From: an uncultured Saprospiraceae bacterium
GTDB lineage: Bacteria; Bacteroidota; Bacteroidia; Chitinophagales; Saprospiraceae
DNA: 7,946 nucleotides
Direction of reading: 5' to 3'
Assembly: GCA_937864255.1 (NCBI GenBank)
Contig: CALMIT010000514.1
Location: 1 to 7,946 of the forward strand
Shown here: positions 1 to 6,480 of the stretch, one piece after another
How positions within the stretch are numbered: the stretch's first letter is position 1
Layout of the letters: every line of letters starts with the position of its first letter
Notes under the pieces: model-generated
The model's database searches: none
Told to the model about the DNA's origin: nothing
Seen by the model: the letters and a program-made list of their open reading frames with translations, nothing else
Made by a program: the position numbers and the translations under genes

Positions 1-79
1 TAGCCGAAAAATACAAACTCCTTTTCTTTACTCCGATTTTTCAGACACACTCTAGTTTACTTATAAAAACTATCTAATC

Positions 80-847
80 ATGAATAAAAATATAGTTTGG
101 GTTTCAAATCATGAAATTCATAAAGAAGCAGATATTAGCATAAATGAATTCATTAAAAAAATAATTTGTATAGAAGGGCTTAGGACTAATGAATTAAAAT
201 TTTCTTTTTATCCCGATGATAAAAAGGATTATGACGACAATTTAAACCTATGGGATTATATTAATGAAAATAGAAACTCTTTGAATTTAGATAACCACTA
301 CTATTTTAATATAGGCTTTCCACTGGATTTGTATTCTTTCTTGAGACATTCAAAAAAAGAGACTATTCTAAATGCAATAGCTTTAAGAATTGCTGGCATT
401 ATTATTTTTTTTCCTGAACAGAAAAAAGATTTTCAAAAGGAATTATATCCACCCGTCTTTTCTTACTCAATGGAGCTAATTGACAAATATTTTAAAAATC
501 TCCTAATAGAAAAAAGAAAGCCCAAAACCCGTTCTGATCACCATAGAGATATTAGAGTTTGGTATGCTATTAGAGATACTTTTGAAACTTGTTTTAGAGA
601 ATTAGTAGGTAATTCAATCATTCATAAGTATGTCAGTACTATTCCATTTTCCGCTGACAACTCTAAAATTAAATGGAAGCTTATACTGCCAACAGCTTAT
701 CTTAATAAGACAGATTGGAATAAAATTGTAATTGAAGATGGATTTGATGATTTAAATAGAAGGGAAAGCCGTTTCGAACCTCTTGAAAAATGGAAAAATG
801 ACTTAAAAAAATACTATAAGAATCTAAAATACTTAGACGAGCTATAA
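80..847 (+). CDS. Hypothetical protein, AT-rich orphan, 255 aa
   Basis: I do not recognise this protein. It is 255 residues, rich in Lys, Asn, Asp, Tyr and Phe, with no signal peptide. One hydrophobic stretch near residues 98-111 (ALRIAGIIIFF) looks more like a buried helix than a clear membrane span. A basic segment lies near 144-158 (EKRKPKTRSDHHRD), and the C-terminus is Lys-rich and probably helical. The product is probably soluble and cytoplasmic. The coding sequence is far more AT-rich than the pirin and peptidase genes that follow, which suggests horizontal acquisition. The ATG at 80 is the first in frame. There is no Shine-Dalgarno motif, and only 79 bases upstream are visible. An unrelated frame running in from the left closes with TAA at 75-77, so an upstream partner gene is possible but cannot be judged. 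The last four codons and the stop lie within a hairpin. The open frame is long for such AT-rich DNA, so I believe the gene is real, but its function is unknown. Confidence 0.72.
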   Translation: MNKNIVWVSNHEIHKEADISINEFIKKIICIEGLRTNELKFSFYPDDKKDYDDNLNLWDYINENRNSLNLDNHYYFNIGFPLDLYSFLRHSKKETILNAIALRIAGIIIFFPEQKKDFQKELYPPVFSYSMELIDKYFKNLLIEKRKPKTRSDHHRDIRVWYAIRDTFETCFRELVGNSIIHKYVSTIPFSADNSKIKWKLILPTAYLNKTDWNKIVIEDGFDDLNRRESRFEPLEKWKNDLKKYYKNLKYLDEL

Positions 848-869
848 TCAATAATTATTATAGCTCGTC
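836..869. terminator. Hairpin between convergent genes, likely bidirectional terminator
   Basis: A perfect 13-bp inverted repeat (836-848 GACGAGCTATAAT; 857-869 ATTATAGCTCGTC) encloses an 8-nt loop. It lies between the convergent orphan gene and the pirin gene. The left arm contains the last codons and the TAA of the orphan gene. Neither flank carries a long uninterrupted T-run, so it is not a classical U-tract terminator. It could act as a weak bidirectional terminator or protect the 3' ends of both transcripts. The pairing is seen directly; the role is inferred. Confidence 0.6.
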
Positions 870-896
870 ATGAATCTCTTCAAATAAAAATCAAAT

Positions 897-1655
897 TCAC
901 CGCATCCGCGCCTGCATCATTTCCACATAAGTCTGGTAATCAAGTCGTTGTGGTGAACTGATGATGAATAAGTCGGCAGGATTTTCGGCTTCGACAGCCA
1001 GCTCGCTTTCATCGGACACGATGATAAAATCATCCGCCGAAAACGCAGTTCCGTTTATTTTCCCGCTGCCTTCGATGGCGTAAATCGAATGCACTTTGTC
1101 TTTTTCAAGTTCGGTTTTGTAAGTGGTGTCTCCGGTTTTTATGCGGCGGATGCTTACGCCTTTTGTCGTGAGTTCGAAAGGCGAGCCTTCGCCGATCAGG
1201 GTCATCACCTCTGCGCCCGCCGCGTCCGTTTTCGGAAAAACAGTAGAGCGGTAGTCGCTGTAAGAAGCGTCCGTTTGCAAGGTGCGATTGAGATCAGGGT
1301 CCAGCCAGATTTGAAACATGGCGCTGCCCTCGTGCATGTGTTCGGCGTGTTGGATGCCGTTGCCCGCACGGATGATTTGCGCGTCGCCGGCTTCCAGCGG
1401 AATCCACTGTTTTTGTTTGGTGTCAAAATGCCGGATAGTGCCTTTCAACACAAACGACATGATTTCAAAGCCCTGGTGCGGGTGCAGTCCGATGGTACTT
1501 TCTTCCTTCGCTTCTGCGTAAGCCCAGTAAAAAAGATTGCTGTAAGGGCGAATTTCGCCGCCTTCCTGCGGAAAGCCGATGGGTTTGTTTTCTACAATCT
1601 GGCCGCCATTGAACCCACCATGCGCCTGATTGTCTTTGGACACGATACGTATCAC
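897..1655 (-). CDS. Pirin family protein (bicupin, quercetin 2,3-dioxygenase-like)
   Basis: This 252-residue protein belongs to the pirin family of cytoplasmic two-cupin metal-binding proteins. Some members oxidise quercetin; the physiological role in most bacteria is unsettled. The N-terminal cupin carries the expected metal ligands: H58 and H60 in HPHQGFE, and H103 and E105 in GIQHAEHM. Between them lie the pirin hallmarks FVLKGTIRH and AGDAQIIRAGNGI. The C-terminal half (about 150-252) is the second, less conserved cupin, with YAIEGSGKI near 192-200 and no obvious metal site. Length is within the family range. The start is GTG at 1655-1653, supported by a GGAGG on the coding strand 5 nt upstream; no in-frame ATG offers a better choice. 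The gene is divergent from the M42 peptidase gene and convergent with the orphan gene. No neighbour points to a specific substrate, so dioxygenase activity is a family-based guess. Confidence 0.93.
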   Translation of the reverse strand: MIRIVSKDNQAHGGFNGGQIVENKPIGFPQEGGEIRPYSNLFYWAYAEAKEESTIGLHPHQGFEIMSFVLKGTIRHFDTKQKQWIPLEAGDAQIIRAGNGIQHAEHMHEGSAMFQIWLDPDLNRTLQTDASYSDYRSTVFPKTDAAGAEVMTLIGEGSPFELTTKGVSIRRIKTGDTTYKTELEKDKVHSIYAIEGSGKINGTAFSADDFIIVSDESELAVEAENPADLFIISSPQRLDYQTYVEMMQARMR

Positions 1656-1660
1656 AAGAA

Positions 1661-1665
1661 CCTCC
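1661..1665 (-). promoter_or_regulatory. Shine-Dalgarno site of the pirin gene
   Basis: On the minus strand, GGAGG followed by TTCTT leads directly into the GTG start codon at 1655. This 5-nt spacing is suitable for a ribosome binding site and decides the non-ATG start. It stands out because the other genes in the window have A/T-rich leaders with no such motif, as is usual in Bacteroidota. Confidence 0.72.
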
Positions 1666-1814
1666 GTTTTATAAAAATTTTTGAAAAAAGAATTTGAACG
1701 TAAACACCTGAGCGCAAAACGAGTTCAAAGAATAAAACCAGCAAAACAAAGCGTCGTAAAATGCGTATGTTTTCTAATACCTCCTGGCAATGTGAATAAT
1801 CCGAAAAGCAGCCC

Positions 1815-1843
1815 TTGACTTTTTTGCAAAAAAATTATCTTCG
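1815..1843 (+). promoter_or_regulatory. Bacteroidota-type promoter of the M42 peptidase gene
   Basis: TTGAC begins at 1815. After TTG there are 18 nt, then TATCTTCG at 1836-1843, one mismatch from the Bacteroidota -7 consensus TAnnTTTG. The spacing fits the -33/-7 pattern of the primary sigma factor of this phylum. Transcription would start near 1850, giving a leader of about 40 nt before the ATG at 1891. Confidence 0.6.
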
Positions 1844-1890
1844 CGCTGCCTCCGAAATTTTGAATAAAAACCGACTTTGAAAAAAGAAAA

Positions 1891-2937
1891 ATGATAGACG
1901 TTGCTCTCCTGAAAAAAATTTGCGAAACCCCGGGGGCGCCTGGTTTCGAGCAAAAAATCCGCGAACTTATCATCAAGGAAGTAAGTCCGTTGGCGGACTC
2001 TGTAGAGGTAGATCCGATGGGCAATGTCATCGCCCTCAAAAAAGGCCGCGCCGATAAAAAAGTGATGATAGCCGCCCACATGGATGAGATCAGTTTTATC
2101 ACCACGCATATTGACGACGACGGTTTTTTGAGATTTCACACGCTCGGCGGTTTCGACCCGAAAACACTCACCGCACAGCGCGTCATCGTACACGGAAAAA
2201 AAGACCTTTACGGGGTCATGGGCAGCAAGCCTATCCACGTCATGAAACCCGACGAGCGCAACAAAGCCCCGCAAATGCAGGACTACTACATAGACCTCGG
2301 CATGAAAAAAGAGGAGGTGGAAAAATACGTCTGCATCGGCACGCCTATCACCCGCGAGCGCGAACTCATCGAAATGGGCGAGTGCATCAATTCAAAATCG
2401 CTGGACAACCGTGTGTCGGTTTTCATTCTCATTGAAACCCTGCGCGAGTTGAAAAACAGCGACTTGCCTTACGATGTTTACGGCGTTTTTACGGTGCAGG
2501 AGGAAGTGGGCGTACGGGGCGCTATGTCGTCCGCACATCGTATCAATCCCGACTTTGGTATCGGGTTGGACGTGACCATCGCTTATGACGTACCCGGCGC
2601 ACACGCGCACGAAAAAGTAACCTGCCTGGGCAAAGGCGCTGCCATTAAAATCATGGATTCCAGTACGATTTGCGATTATCGTATGGTCAATTTTCTCAAA
2701 GACCTCGCTGCCCGCCACGAGATTCCCTGGCAGCCCGAAATACTGACCGGCGGCGGCACCGATACCGCCGGATTGCAGCGCTACGGCAAAAACGGCTCGA
2801 TAGCCGGCGCGATTTCCATCCCGACCCGACACCTGCATCAGGTTATTGAAATGGCGCACAAAGCAGACATCCGCGCCTGTATTGATTTGCTCAAAGCCGC
2901 TATTTCGGAAACAGACCGTTGGAATTGGAATTTTTAA
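1891..2937 (+). CDS. M42 family metallopeptidase (glutamyl aminopeptidase-like)
   Basis: This 348-residue protein is a co-catalytic zinc/cobalt aminopeptidase of the M42 family (FrvX/YsgA/PepA-type glutamyl aminopeptidases). These are cytoplasmic, usually form large tetrahedral oligomers, and trim peptides released by proteases. All key residues are present: H63 and D65 in AHMDE, bridging D172 in SLDNR, the catalytic and metal-binding pair E204/E205 in VQEEVG, D227 in GLDVT, and H316 in the C-terminal RHLHQVIE. The N-terminal TPGAPGFE (13-20) and GGGTDTAGLQ (287-296) are also typical. Residues of about 70-155 form the inserted dimerisation domain. Length matches the family. The ATG follows an A-rich leader and a good promoter. 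The gene overlaps the stop of the convergent small membrane protein gene by 4 bp. Exact N-terminal residue preference cannot be read from sequence. Confidence 0.96.
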   Translation: MIDVALLKKICETPGAPGFEQKIRELIIKEVSPLADSVEVDPMGNVIALKKGRADKKVMIAAHMDEISFITTHIDDDGFLRFHTLGGFDPKTLTAQRVIVHGKKDLYGVMGSKPIHVMKPDERNKAPQMQDYYIDLGMKKEEVEKYVCIGTPITRERELIEMGECINSKSLDNRVSVFILIETLRELKNSDLPYDVYGVFTVQEEVGVRGAMSSAHRINPDFGIGLDVTIAYDVPGAHAHEKVTCLGKGAAIKIMDSSTICDYRMVNFLKDLAARHEIPWQPEILTGGGTDTAGLQRYGKNGSIAGAISIPTRHLHQVIEMAHKADIRACIDLLKAAISETDRWNWNF

Positions 2938-3269
2938 AACAACAACGGAGGATGTTTTAAAACTAACTGCCAGATAACCGCGACTGCGCCGAGTAGCGGG
3001 TAAAGCAAATTTCTTACGAAAAATTTCAGGGGTCCGCGCGGGATGTTCCAGCCGATTTTTTCAAAAAGGTGAGAGTAAAAAGTGGTATCGTCGTCGTCAG
3101 TCAAATCGTGGCCGGCATTCATGAAGCATTTTTTAAAAAAGAAAAACTGCAATAAAACAACTCCGTAAGCCGCCAGGATCAATTTCCAGTTAAACAAAAA
3201 CGGTCCTGCCCAAGCCAGTAAAACGAGCAGGAAATGCAGCCAAAAGAAAAAGGCGGAGCGGGTTTTCAT
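2934..3269 (-). CDS. Small integral membrane protein, uncharacterised
   Basis: This 111-residue protein has three likely membrane segments: about 7-26, about 28-46 (running into FFFFKKC), and about 82-104. Between the second and third is a polar loop with an acidic cluster at 58-61 (DDDD) and the stretch EKIGWNIPRGP. The N-terminus (MKTR) is positively charged and probably cytoplasmic, placing the loop after the second segment on the same side by the positive-inside rule. H12, C48 and H54 are present, but I cannot tie them to a cofactor. The layout loosely recalls small DUF2784-like membrane proteins, but I do not assign it to that family. The ATG at 3269 is the first in frame. Its stop overlaps the M42 stop by 4 bp tail to tail. 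The coherent hydrophobic pattern supports a real gene. Function is unknown. Confidence 0.78.
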   Translation of the reverse strand: MKTRSAFFFWLHFLLVLLAWAGPFLFNWKLILAAYGVVLLQFFFFKKCFMNAGHDLTDDDDTTFYSHLFEKIGWNIPRGPLKFFVRNLLYPLLGAVAVIWQLVLKHPPLLF

Positions 3270-3431
3270 GTTTCGAATTTAAGCAGATTGTCTTAAAATA
3301 GCTAAAACTTATGTGATTCTATTTTCGAATAAGAAATCGGTGTTAAATGCTTCGGGCTTGTAAATCAAACTAGGTCATTAATAACCAGCAGAGCTGATGA
3401 GATTTGAAATAATGTAAAATCCAATAGAGCG

Positions 3432-3462
3432 TATTTTACTTTATTGCGGTTAAAGTAAAATA
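3432..3462. repeat. Perfect 12-bp inverted repeat upstream of the Fic gene, candidate operator
   Basis: TATTTTACTTTA (3432-3443) and TAAAGTAAAATA (3451-3462) are exact reverse complements separated by the 7-nt TTGCGGT. The element lies 39 bp upstream of the fic start codon and about 15 bp upstream of a -7-like motif. It is almost pure A/T in the arms and lacks a U-tract, so a terminator is unlikely. A dimeric DNA-binding protein site is the more natural reading, and the Fic protein itself has a C-terminal winged helix. The pairing is seen directly; the operator role is inferred. Confidence 0.5.
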
Positions 3463-3476
3463 TAAATTTCTTTATT

Positions 3477-3484
3477 TAACTTTG
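3477..3484 (+). promoter_or_regulatory. -7-like promoter element of the Fic gene
   Basis: TAACTTTG matches the Bacteroidota -7 consensus TAnnTTTG exactly and lies 17 bp before the ATG at 3502, implying a very short leader. No TTG is found at the usual distance upstream; the nearest (3444-3446) is about 30 bp away and lies within the inverted-repeat spacer. The promoter may therefore be weak or dependent on an activator. Confidence 0.4.
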
Positions 3485-3501
3485 AGTGAATAAAAAAGTA
3501 C

Positions 3502-4644
3502 ATGATACATTTAGATAAATATAAATCAGGTGAATTAATTAAGGATGCTACGGGCTATTCCTATTTTTTACCCCATAAAATCAACGAAGTCTGGAAATGG
3601 GAAGACCAAATTATCAATACGTTGCTGGAAAAAGCAGCTATAAAGCTTGGAGAATTAAATTCATTTTCAAAACTGGTTCCAAATATTGATTTATTTATAC
3701 AATTACATGTAACTAAAGAAGCAGTAGTTTCTAGTAGAATAGAAGGGACACAGACTCAATTAGATGAAGCTTTATTAGATGAGGATGAGATAATCCCTGA
3801 AAGGAAAAATGATTGGAGAGAGGTAAACAACTACATTAAAGCGTTAAATTACGCAGTAGGAGAACTAGAAAACCTGCCTATTTCCTCCAGATTAATAAAA
3901 CAAACGCATAAAATTTTGCTCAATAGTGTAAGAGGGGAAAGTAAGTTGCCCGGCGAATTTCGGGTCAGCCAAAATTGGATAGGAGGTGTAAATCTTTTAG
4001 ATGCGATGTTTATACCGCCTCATTACGAATTTGTAAATGAGCTAATGGGGGATTTGGAAAACTTTTTACATAATGATGAAATCCACGTACCCGCACTGAT
4101 TAAAATCGCTATTGCCCATTATCAATTTGAAACCATCCACCCTTTTTTGGATGGTAATGGCAGAATTGGTCGTTTGTTAATCACGCTTTTTCTTGTTGAT
4201 CAAAAAATATTAAGTAAACCTTTATTGTATTTATCCGCTTTTTTTGAAAAAAATAAAGGACTATACTACGACAACCTCACTTTCGTACGTACTAAAAATG
4301 ATATGACTCAATGGCTTAAGTTTTTTTTGACAGGAGTGGCCGAAACTGCTGAAAATGCTACTCAAACGCTTTCAAAAATACTTGCATTGAAAGCAGAATT
4401 GGAATCTGTTATTAATGAAAATTTTGGGAAAAAAAGTGGAAAAGCAGGGCTATTTCTCCAGGATTTATTTAAAAAACCAGTGATACATGTCAATCAAGTA
4501 AAAGATTTGACACAAAGTAGTTATAAGACCGCAAACGATTTGGTAAATGATTTTGTAAAAGCAGGCATTCTCAGAGAAACGACAGGACAGAGCCGTAACC
4601 GAATTTTTGTATTTGATCAGTATCTGAACTGTTTTAGAATGTGA
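3502..4644 (+). CDS. Fic family AMP-transferase, class II, with C-terminal winged helix
   Basis: This 380-residue Fic protein transfers AMP (or another nucleotide moiety) from a nucleotide to a protein hydroxyl. Some bacterial Fic enzymes target gyrase or topoisomerase IV; the target here is unknown. The active site HPFLDGNGRIGR (213-224) is complete: catalytic H213, metal-binding D217, phosphate-binding GNGR and R224. The inhibitory helix lies N-terminal to the Fic core, with the [S/T]xxxE[G/N] motif at S77-E81-G82 (SSRIEG). This marks class II, in which the glutamate blocks productive ATP binding. The target-clamping hairpin is probably near 155-165 (SQNWIGGVN). Residues of about 312-370 form a winged helix (helical QVKDLTQSSYKTANDLVNDF, then GILRE and RNRIFVF), as in SoFic-like proteins. 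Length fits that architecture. The gene is more AT-rich than its neighbours and stands alone. With the inhibitor built in, no antitoxin gene is needed and none is present. A perfect inverted repeat upstream may be its operator. Confidence 0.96.
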   Translation: MIHLDKYKSGELIKDATGYSYFLPHKINEVWKWEDQIINTLLEKAAIKLGELNSFSKLVPNIDLFIQLHVTKEAVVSSRIEGTQTQLDEALLDEDEIIPERKNDWREVNNYIKALNYAVGELENLPISSRLIKQTHKILLNSVRGESKLPGEFRVSQNWIGGVNLLDAMFIPPHYEFVNELMGDLENFLHNDEIHVPALIKIAIAHYQFETIHPFLDGNGRIGRLLITLFLVDQKILSKPLLYLSAFFEKNKGLYYDNLTFVRTKNDMTQWLKFFLTGVAETAENATQTLSKILALKAELESVINENFGKKSGKAGLFLQDLFKKPVIHVNQVKDLTQSSYKTANDLVNDFVKAGILRETTGQSRNRIFVFDQYLNCFRM

Positions 4645-4684
4645 AGAGGAAAACTAAAATTGTAAATGCACCGAATAAATAATT

Positions 4685-5635
4685 TCACTCTGCTGCCGCC
4701 CGACGCAGCCGATCGTTGATGGCGCGGCCGAGGTCTTTTTCGGGGAGCAGTTCTGTTAAAATCACATCTAAACCAAGCCCGTCGAGGTAGCGCATTCCGG
4801 AAAATAAATTGCGGGCGGCTTCCGCAAAATCGCCCGAGGACGAAAGTACCACCTGCCTGCTCACCGGCAGTTCATCAAACAAAGCAGAGAAGGAAATCAC
4901 GCCGAATGATTGCGCAGCATGCTGTTTCATCAATTCTTCCAGATTGCCGACGACGACAGGCGTGCGCGGCGCGTAGTGGCTCTTCAGCATACCCGGCGCC
5001 AGCGGATTGGAACTTGAATGTGCCTGCACGGACATAGTACCTACCACTTTTTCCAAGTATTCGATAGCCACGCCGCCTTTTCTGAATACGGTGATTTTTT
5101 CATCTACGAAGCCGACGATGGTGGATTCCACACCCACCCGGCAGGGACCGCCGTCGAGGATGTAAGGTATTTTTTCACCCAGTTGATCCGCCACGTGCTG
5201 GGCGGTCGTCGGACTGATGTAACCGAAGGGATTGGCACTGGGCGCTGCTAAAGGAAATTCCAGAAGCGCCAATAATTGCAGCGTGAGCGGATGATTCGGT
5301 ACGCGGATGGCCACAAGTTCGGAGCCGGCAGTCACGAGGTCGGGAATGCGTTCATTTTTGGGCAGCAGCAGCGTGAGCGGGCCGGGCATAAAATGCGCAG
5401 CCAATTCACTCGCCCAGTCGGGCACTTCTTTTAAAAACTGTTTTGCTTTTTGAAAATGGTCGGTATGGACGATGAGCGGATCAAAAACCGGGCGGTTTTT
5501 CACCCTGAAAATTTCTGCCACGGCTTTTTCACTCAGTGCATTGCCAGCGAGACCGTACACCGTTTCGGTCGGTATGGCTACCAATGCTTCCGAACGCAGC
5601 AAACGAGCAGCTTTTTGGATGTCGGCGCCGATCAT
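4685..5635 (-). CDS. sua5: L-threonylcarbamoyladenylate synthase, Sua5 type
   Basis: This cytoplasmic enzyme makes threonylcarbamoyl-AMP from threonine, bicarbonate and ATP, the first step of the t6A37 modification of ANN-decoding tRNAs; the TsaB/TsaD/TsaE proteins complete the transfer. The YrdC fold covers about residues 5-200, with PTETVYGL (22-29), KNRP (46-49), PGPLT (84-88), APSAN (131-135), LDGG (160-163) and GVESTI (168-173). The Sua5 linker PLAPGMLKSHYAP (211-223) leads into the C-terminal Sua5 domain (about 225-316), ending in the conserved DLGRAINDRLRRAA. At 316 residues it is the long Sua5 form rather than the short TsaC form. The ATG at 5635 lies 22 bp after the alpha/beta hydrolase stop, so it is the last gene of a three-gene minus-strand operon. 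No Shine-Dalgarno motif is seen. It is convergent with the Fic gene, with only 40 bp between them and no clear terminator. Confidence 0.97.
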   Translation of the reverse strand: MIGADIQKAARLLRSEALVAIPTETVYGLAGNALSEKAVAEIFRVKNRPVFDPLIVHTDHFQKAKQFLKEVPDWASELAAHFMPGPLTLLLPKNERIPDLVTAGSELVAIRVPNHPLTLQLLALLEFPLAAPSANPFGYISPTTAQHVADQLGEKIPYILDGGPCRVGVESTIVGFVDEKITVFRKGGVAIEYLEKVVGTMSVQAHSSSNPLAPGMLKSHYAPRTPVVVGNLEELMKQHAAQSFGVISFSALFDELPVSRQVVLSSSGDFAEAARNLFSGMRYLDGLGLDVILTELLPEKDLGRAINDRLRRAAAE

Positions 5636-5657
5636 ATTTTAAACTGGATAGTAAGTT

Positions 5658-6464
5658 CTACTTCGCGTTTTCGAGGCAAAAGCGCACGAAGTTTTTGACG
5701 ATACCCTGGGTTTCTTTTTGCGCTTTAAACATACCCATGTGCCCTACATTCGGCAAGATATGGATGTCGCCGACGGCGGGCAGGTGCGTTTGCGCAAGGC
5801 TGATTTCAAAAGGAATGGACTGATCCAACTGACCGATAATGAACAAAACCGGGCACTTTATATTTTTCAAAACCTCTGAATTGTCTGGGCGATCGCGCAT
5901 GGCTTCCAGTGCGCCGGTAATGACGTATTGTGGGTTGCGGCTGGCCCGGTGAATGAGCTTGTCAACGAGGAAAGTATTGCTTTTCGCAAAATCCTGTGCG
6001 AATAAACCAGGGATGAATTGTTTGACAAAAAGTTCGTGGCCATTGCGCCGGATGAACTCGACAGACTTGTCGCGGCCGGCCTTTTTTTCAGCGGTATCGG
6101 CAAACGGATGCGAATGAAACATACCAAAACCGAGTAATTGATTTCCCACTTTTTTTACTATTTCCAAACCCGCATAACCGCCCATCGAGTGACCGATGTA
6201 AATGAATTTTTGAATTTTCAGGTGTTCCAGCACGGCGAGTAAGCGCTCTGACATTCCGGCGATGCTGATATTTTCGACGGGTTCGGAATTTCCGAATCCG
6301 GGCAGGTCTATTCTGATAATTTGATATTCGTCAGTGAAAGGTTCCAAAAATTCTTCCCACAAAGAGCTGTCTTCACAGAAACCGTGTACAAAAACCAAAG
6401 GCACTCCTTTCGTGCCGTTTTGATAAAAGGCAACTTTTTTGCCCTGAAAATCAAGCGTTTGCAT
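5658..6464 (-). CDS. Alpha/beta fold hydrolase
   Basis: This 268-residue serine hydrolase has the alpha/beta fold. The oxyanion-hole motif is HGF (27-29). The nucleophile elbow is GHSMGG (91-96), giving S93. The acid is probably D214 in GQLDQSIP, and the catalytic histidine is H242 in NVGHMGMF. DLPGFGNS (53-60) is the usual strand-4 loop. The cap region is about residues 115-190 and includes FHSHPFADTAEKKAGRD, seen in many haloperoxidase/esterase-like members. There is no signal peptide, so it is cytoplasmic. Substrate cannot be assigned: esterase, lipase-like and C-C hydrolase roles all share this pattern. It starts at ATG 6464, 16 bp after the stop of the glycosyltransferase gene, and is followed after 22 bp by the Sua5 gene. 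It is therefore the middle gene of one transcription unit. Shared function with the flanking tRNA-modification genes is possible but not shown by the sequence. Confidence 0.94.
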   Translation of the reverse strand: MQTLDFQGKKVAFYQNGTKGVPLVFVHGFCEDSSLWEEFLEPFTDEYQIIRIDLPGFGNSEPVENISIAGMSERLLAVLEHLKIQKFIYIGHSMGGYAGLEIVKKVGNQLLGFGMFHSHPFADTAEKKAGRDKSVEFIRRNGHELFVKQFIPGLFAQDFAKSNTFLVDKLIHRASRNPQYVITGALEAMRDRPDNSEVLKNIKCPVLFIIGQLDQSIPFEISLAQTHLPAVGDIHILPNVGHMGMFKAQKETQGIVKNFVRFCLENAK

Positions 6465-6480
6465 TTTTTAATAAAAGAGT

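Noticed and set aside
1644..1653. Perfect 10-bp palindrome GATACGTATC overlapping the pirin start codon.
   Set aside because: Palindromes of this length are expected several times by chance in a window of this size, and it is coding sequence. No second copy supports an operator.
1089..1697. A 202-codon plus-strand frame antisense to the pirin gene.
   Set aside because: It is the reverse-frame shadow of pirin, whose cupin motifs and ribosome binding site are clear.
1725..1784. A GGAGG on the minus strand (1784-1780) followed by a short frame IRKHTHFTTLCFAGFIL ending in TGA, upstream of pirin; possible leader peptide or remnant of a secreted protein start.
   Set aside because: No ATG, GTG or TTG lies at suitable spacing (only ATT), the peptide is 17 codons, and nothing links it to a neighbour. 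Probably chance.
3274..3281. TAAATTCG on the minus strand as a -7 element of the small membrane protein gene.
   Set aside because: It lies only a few bases before the ATG, has one mismatch to TAnnTTTG and no TTG at the right distance. Too weak to list.
3370..3383. Imperfect palindrome GGTCATTAATAACC in the Fic upstream region.
   Set aside because: One mismatched pair in the arms, far from the start and not repeated. The perfect repeat at 3432-3462 is the better operator candidate.
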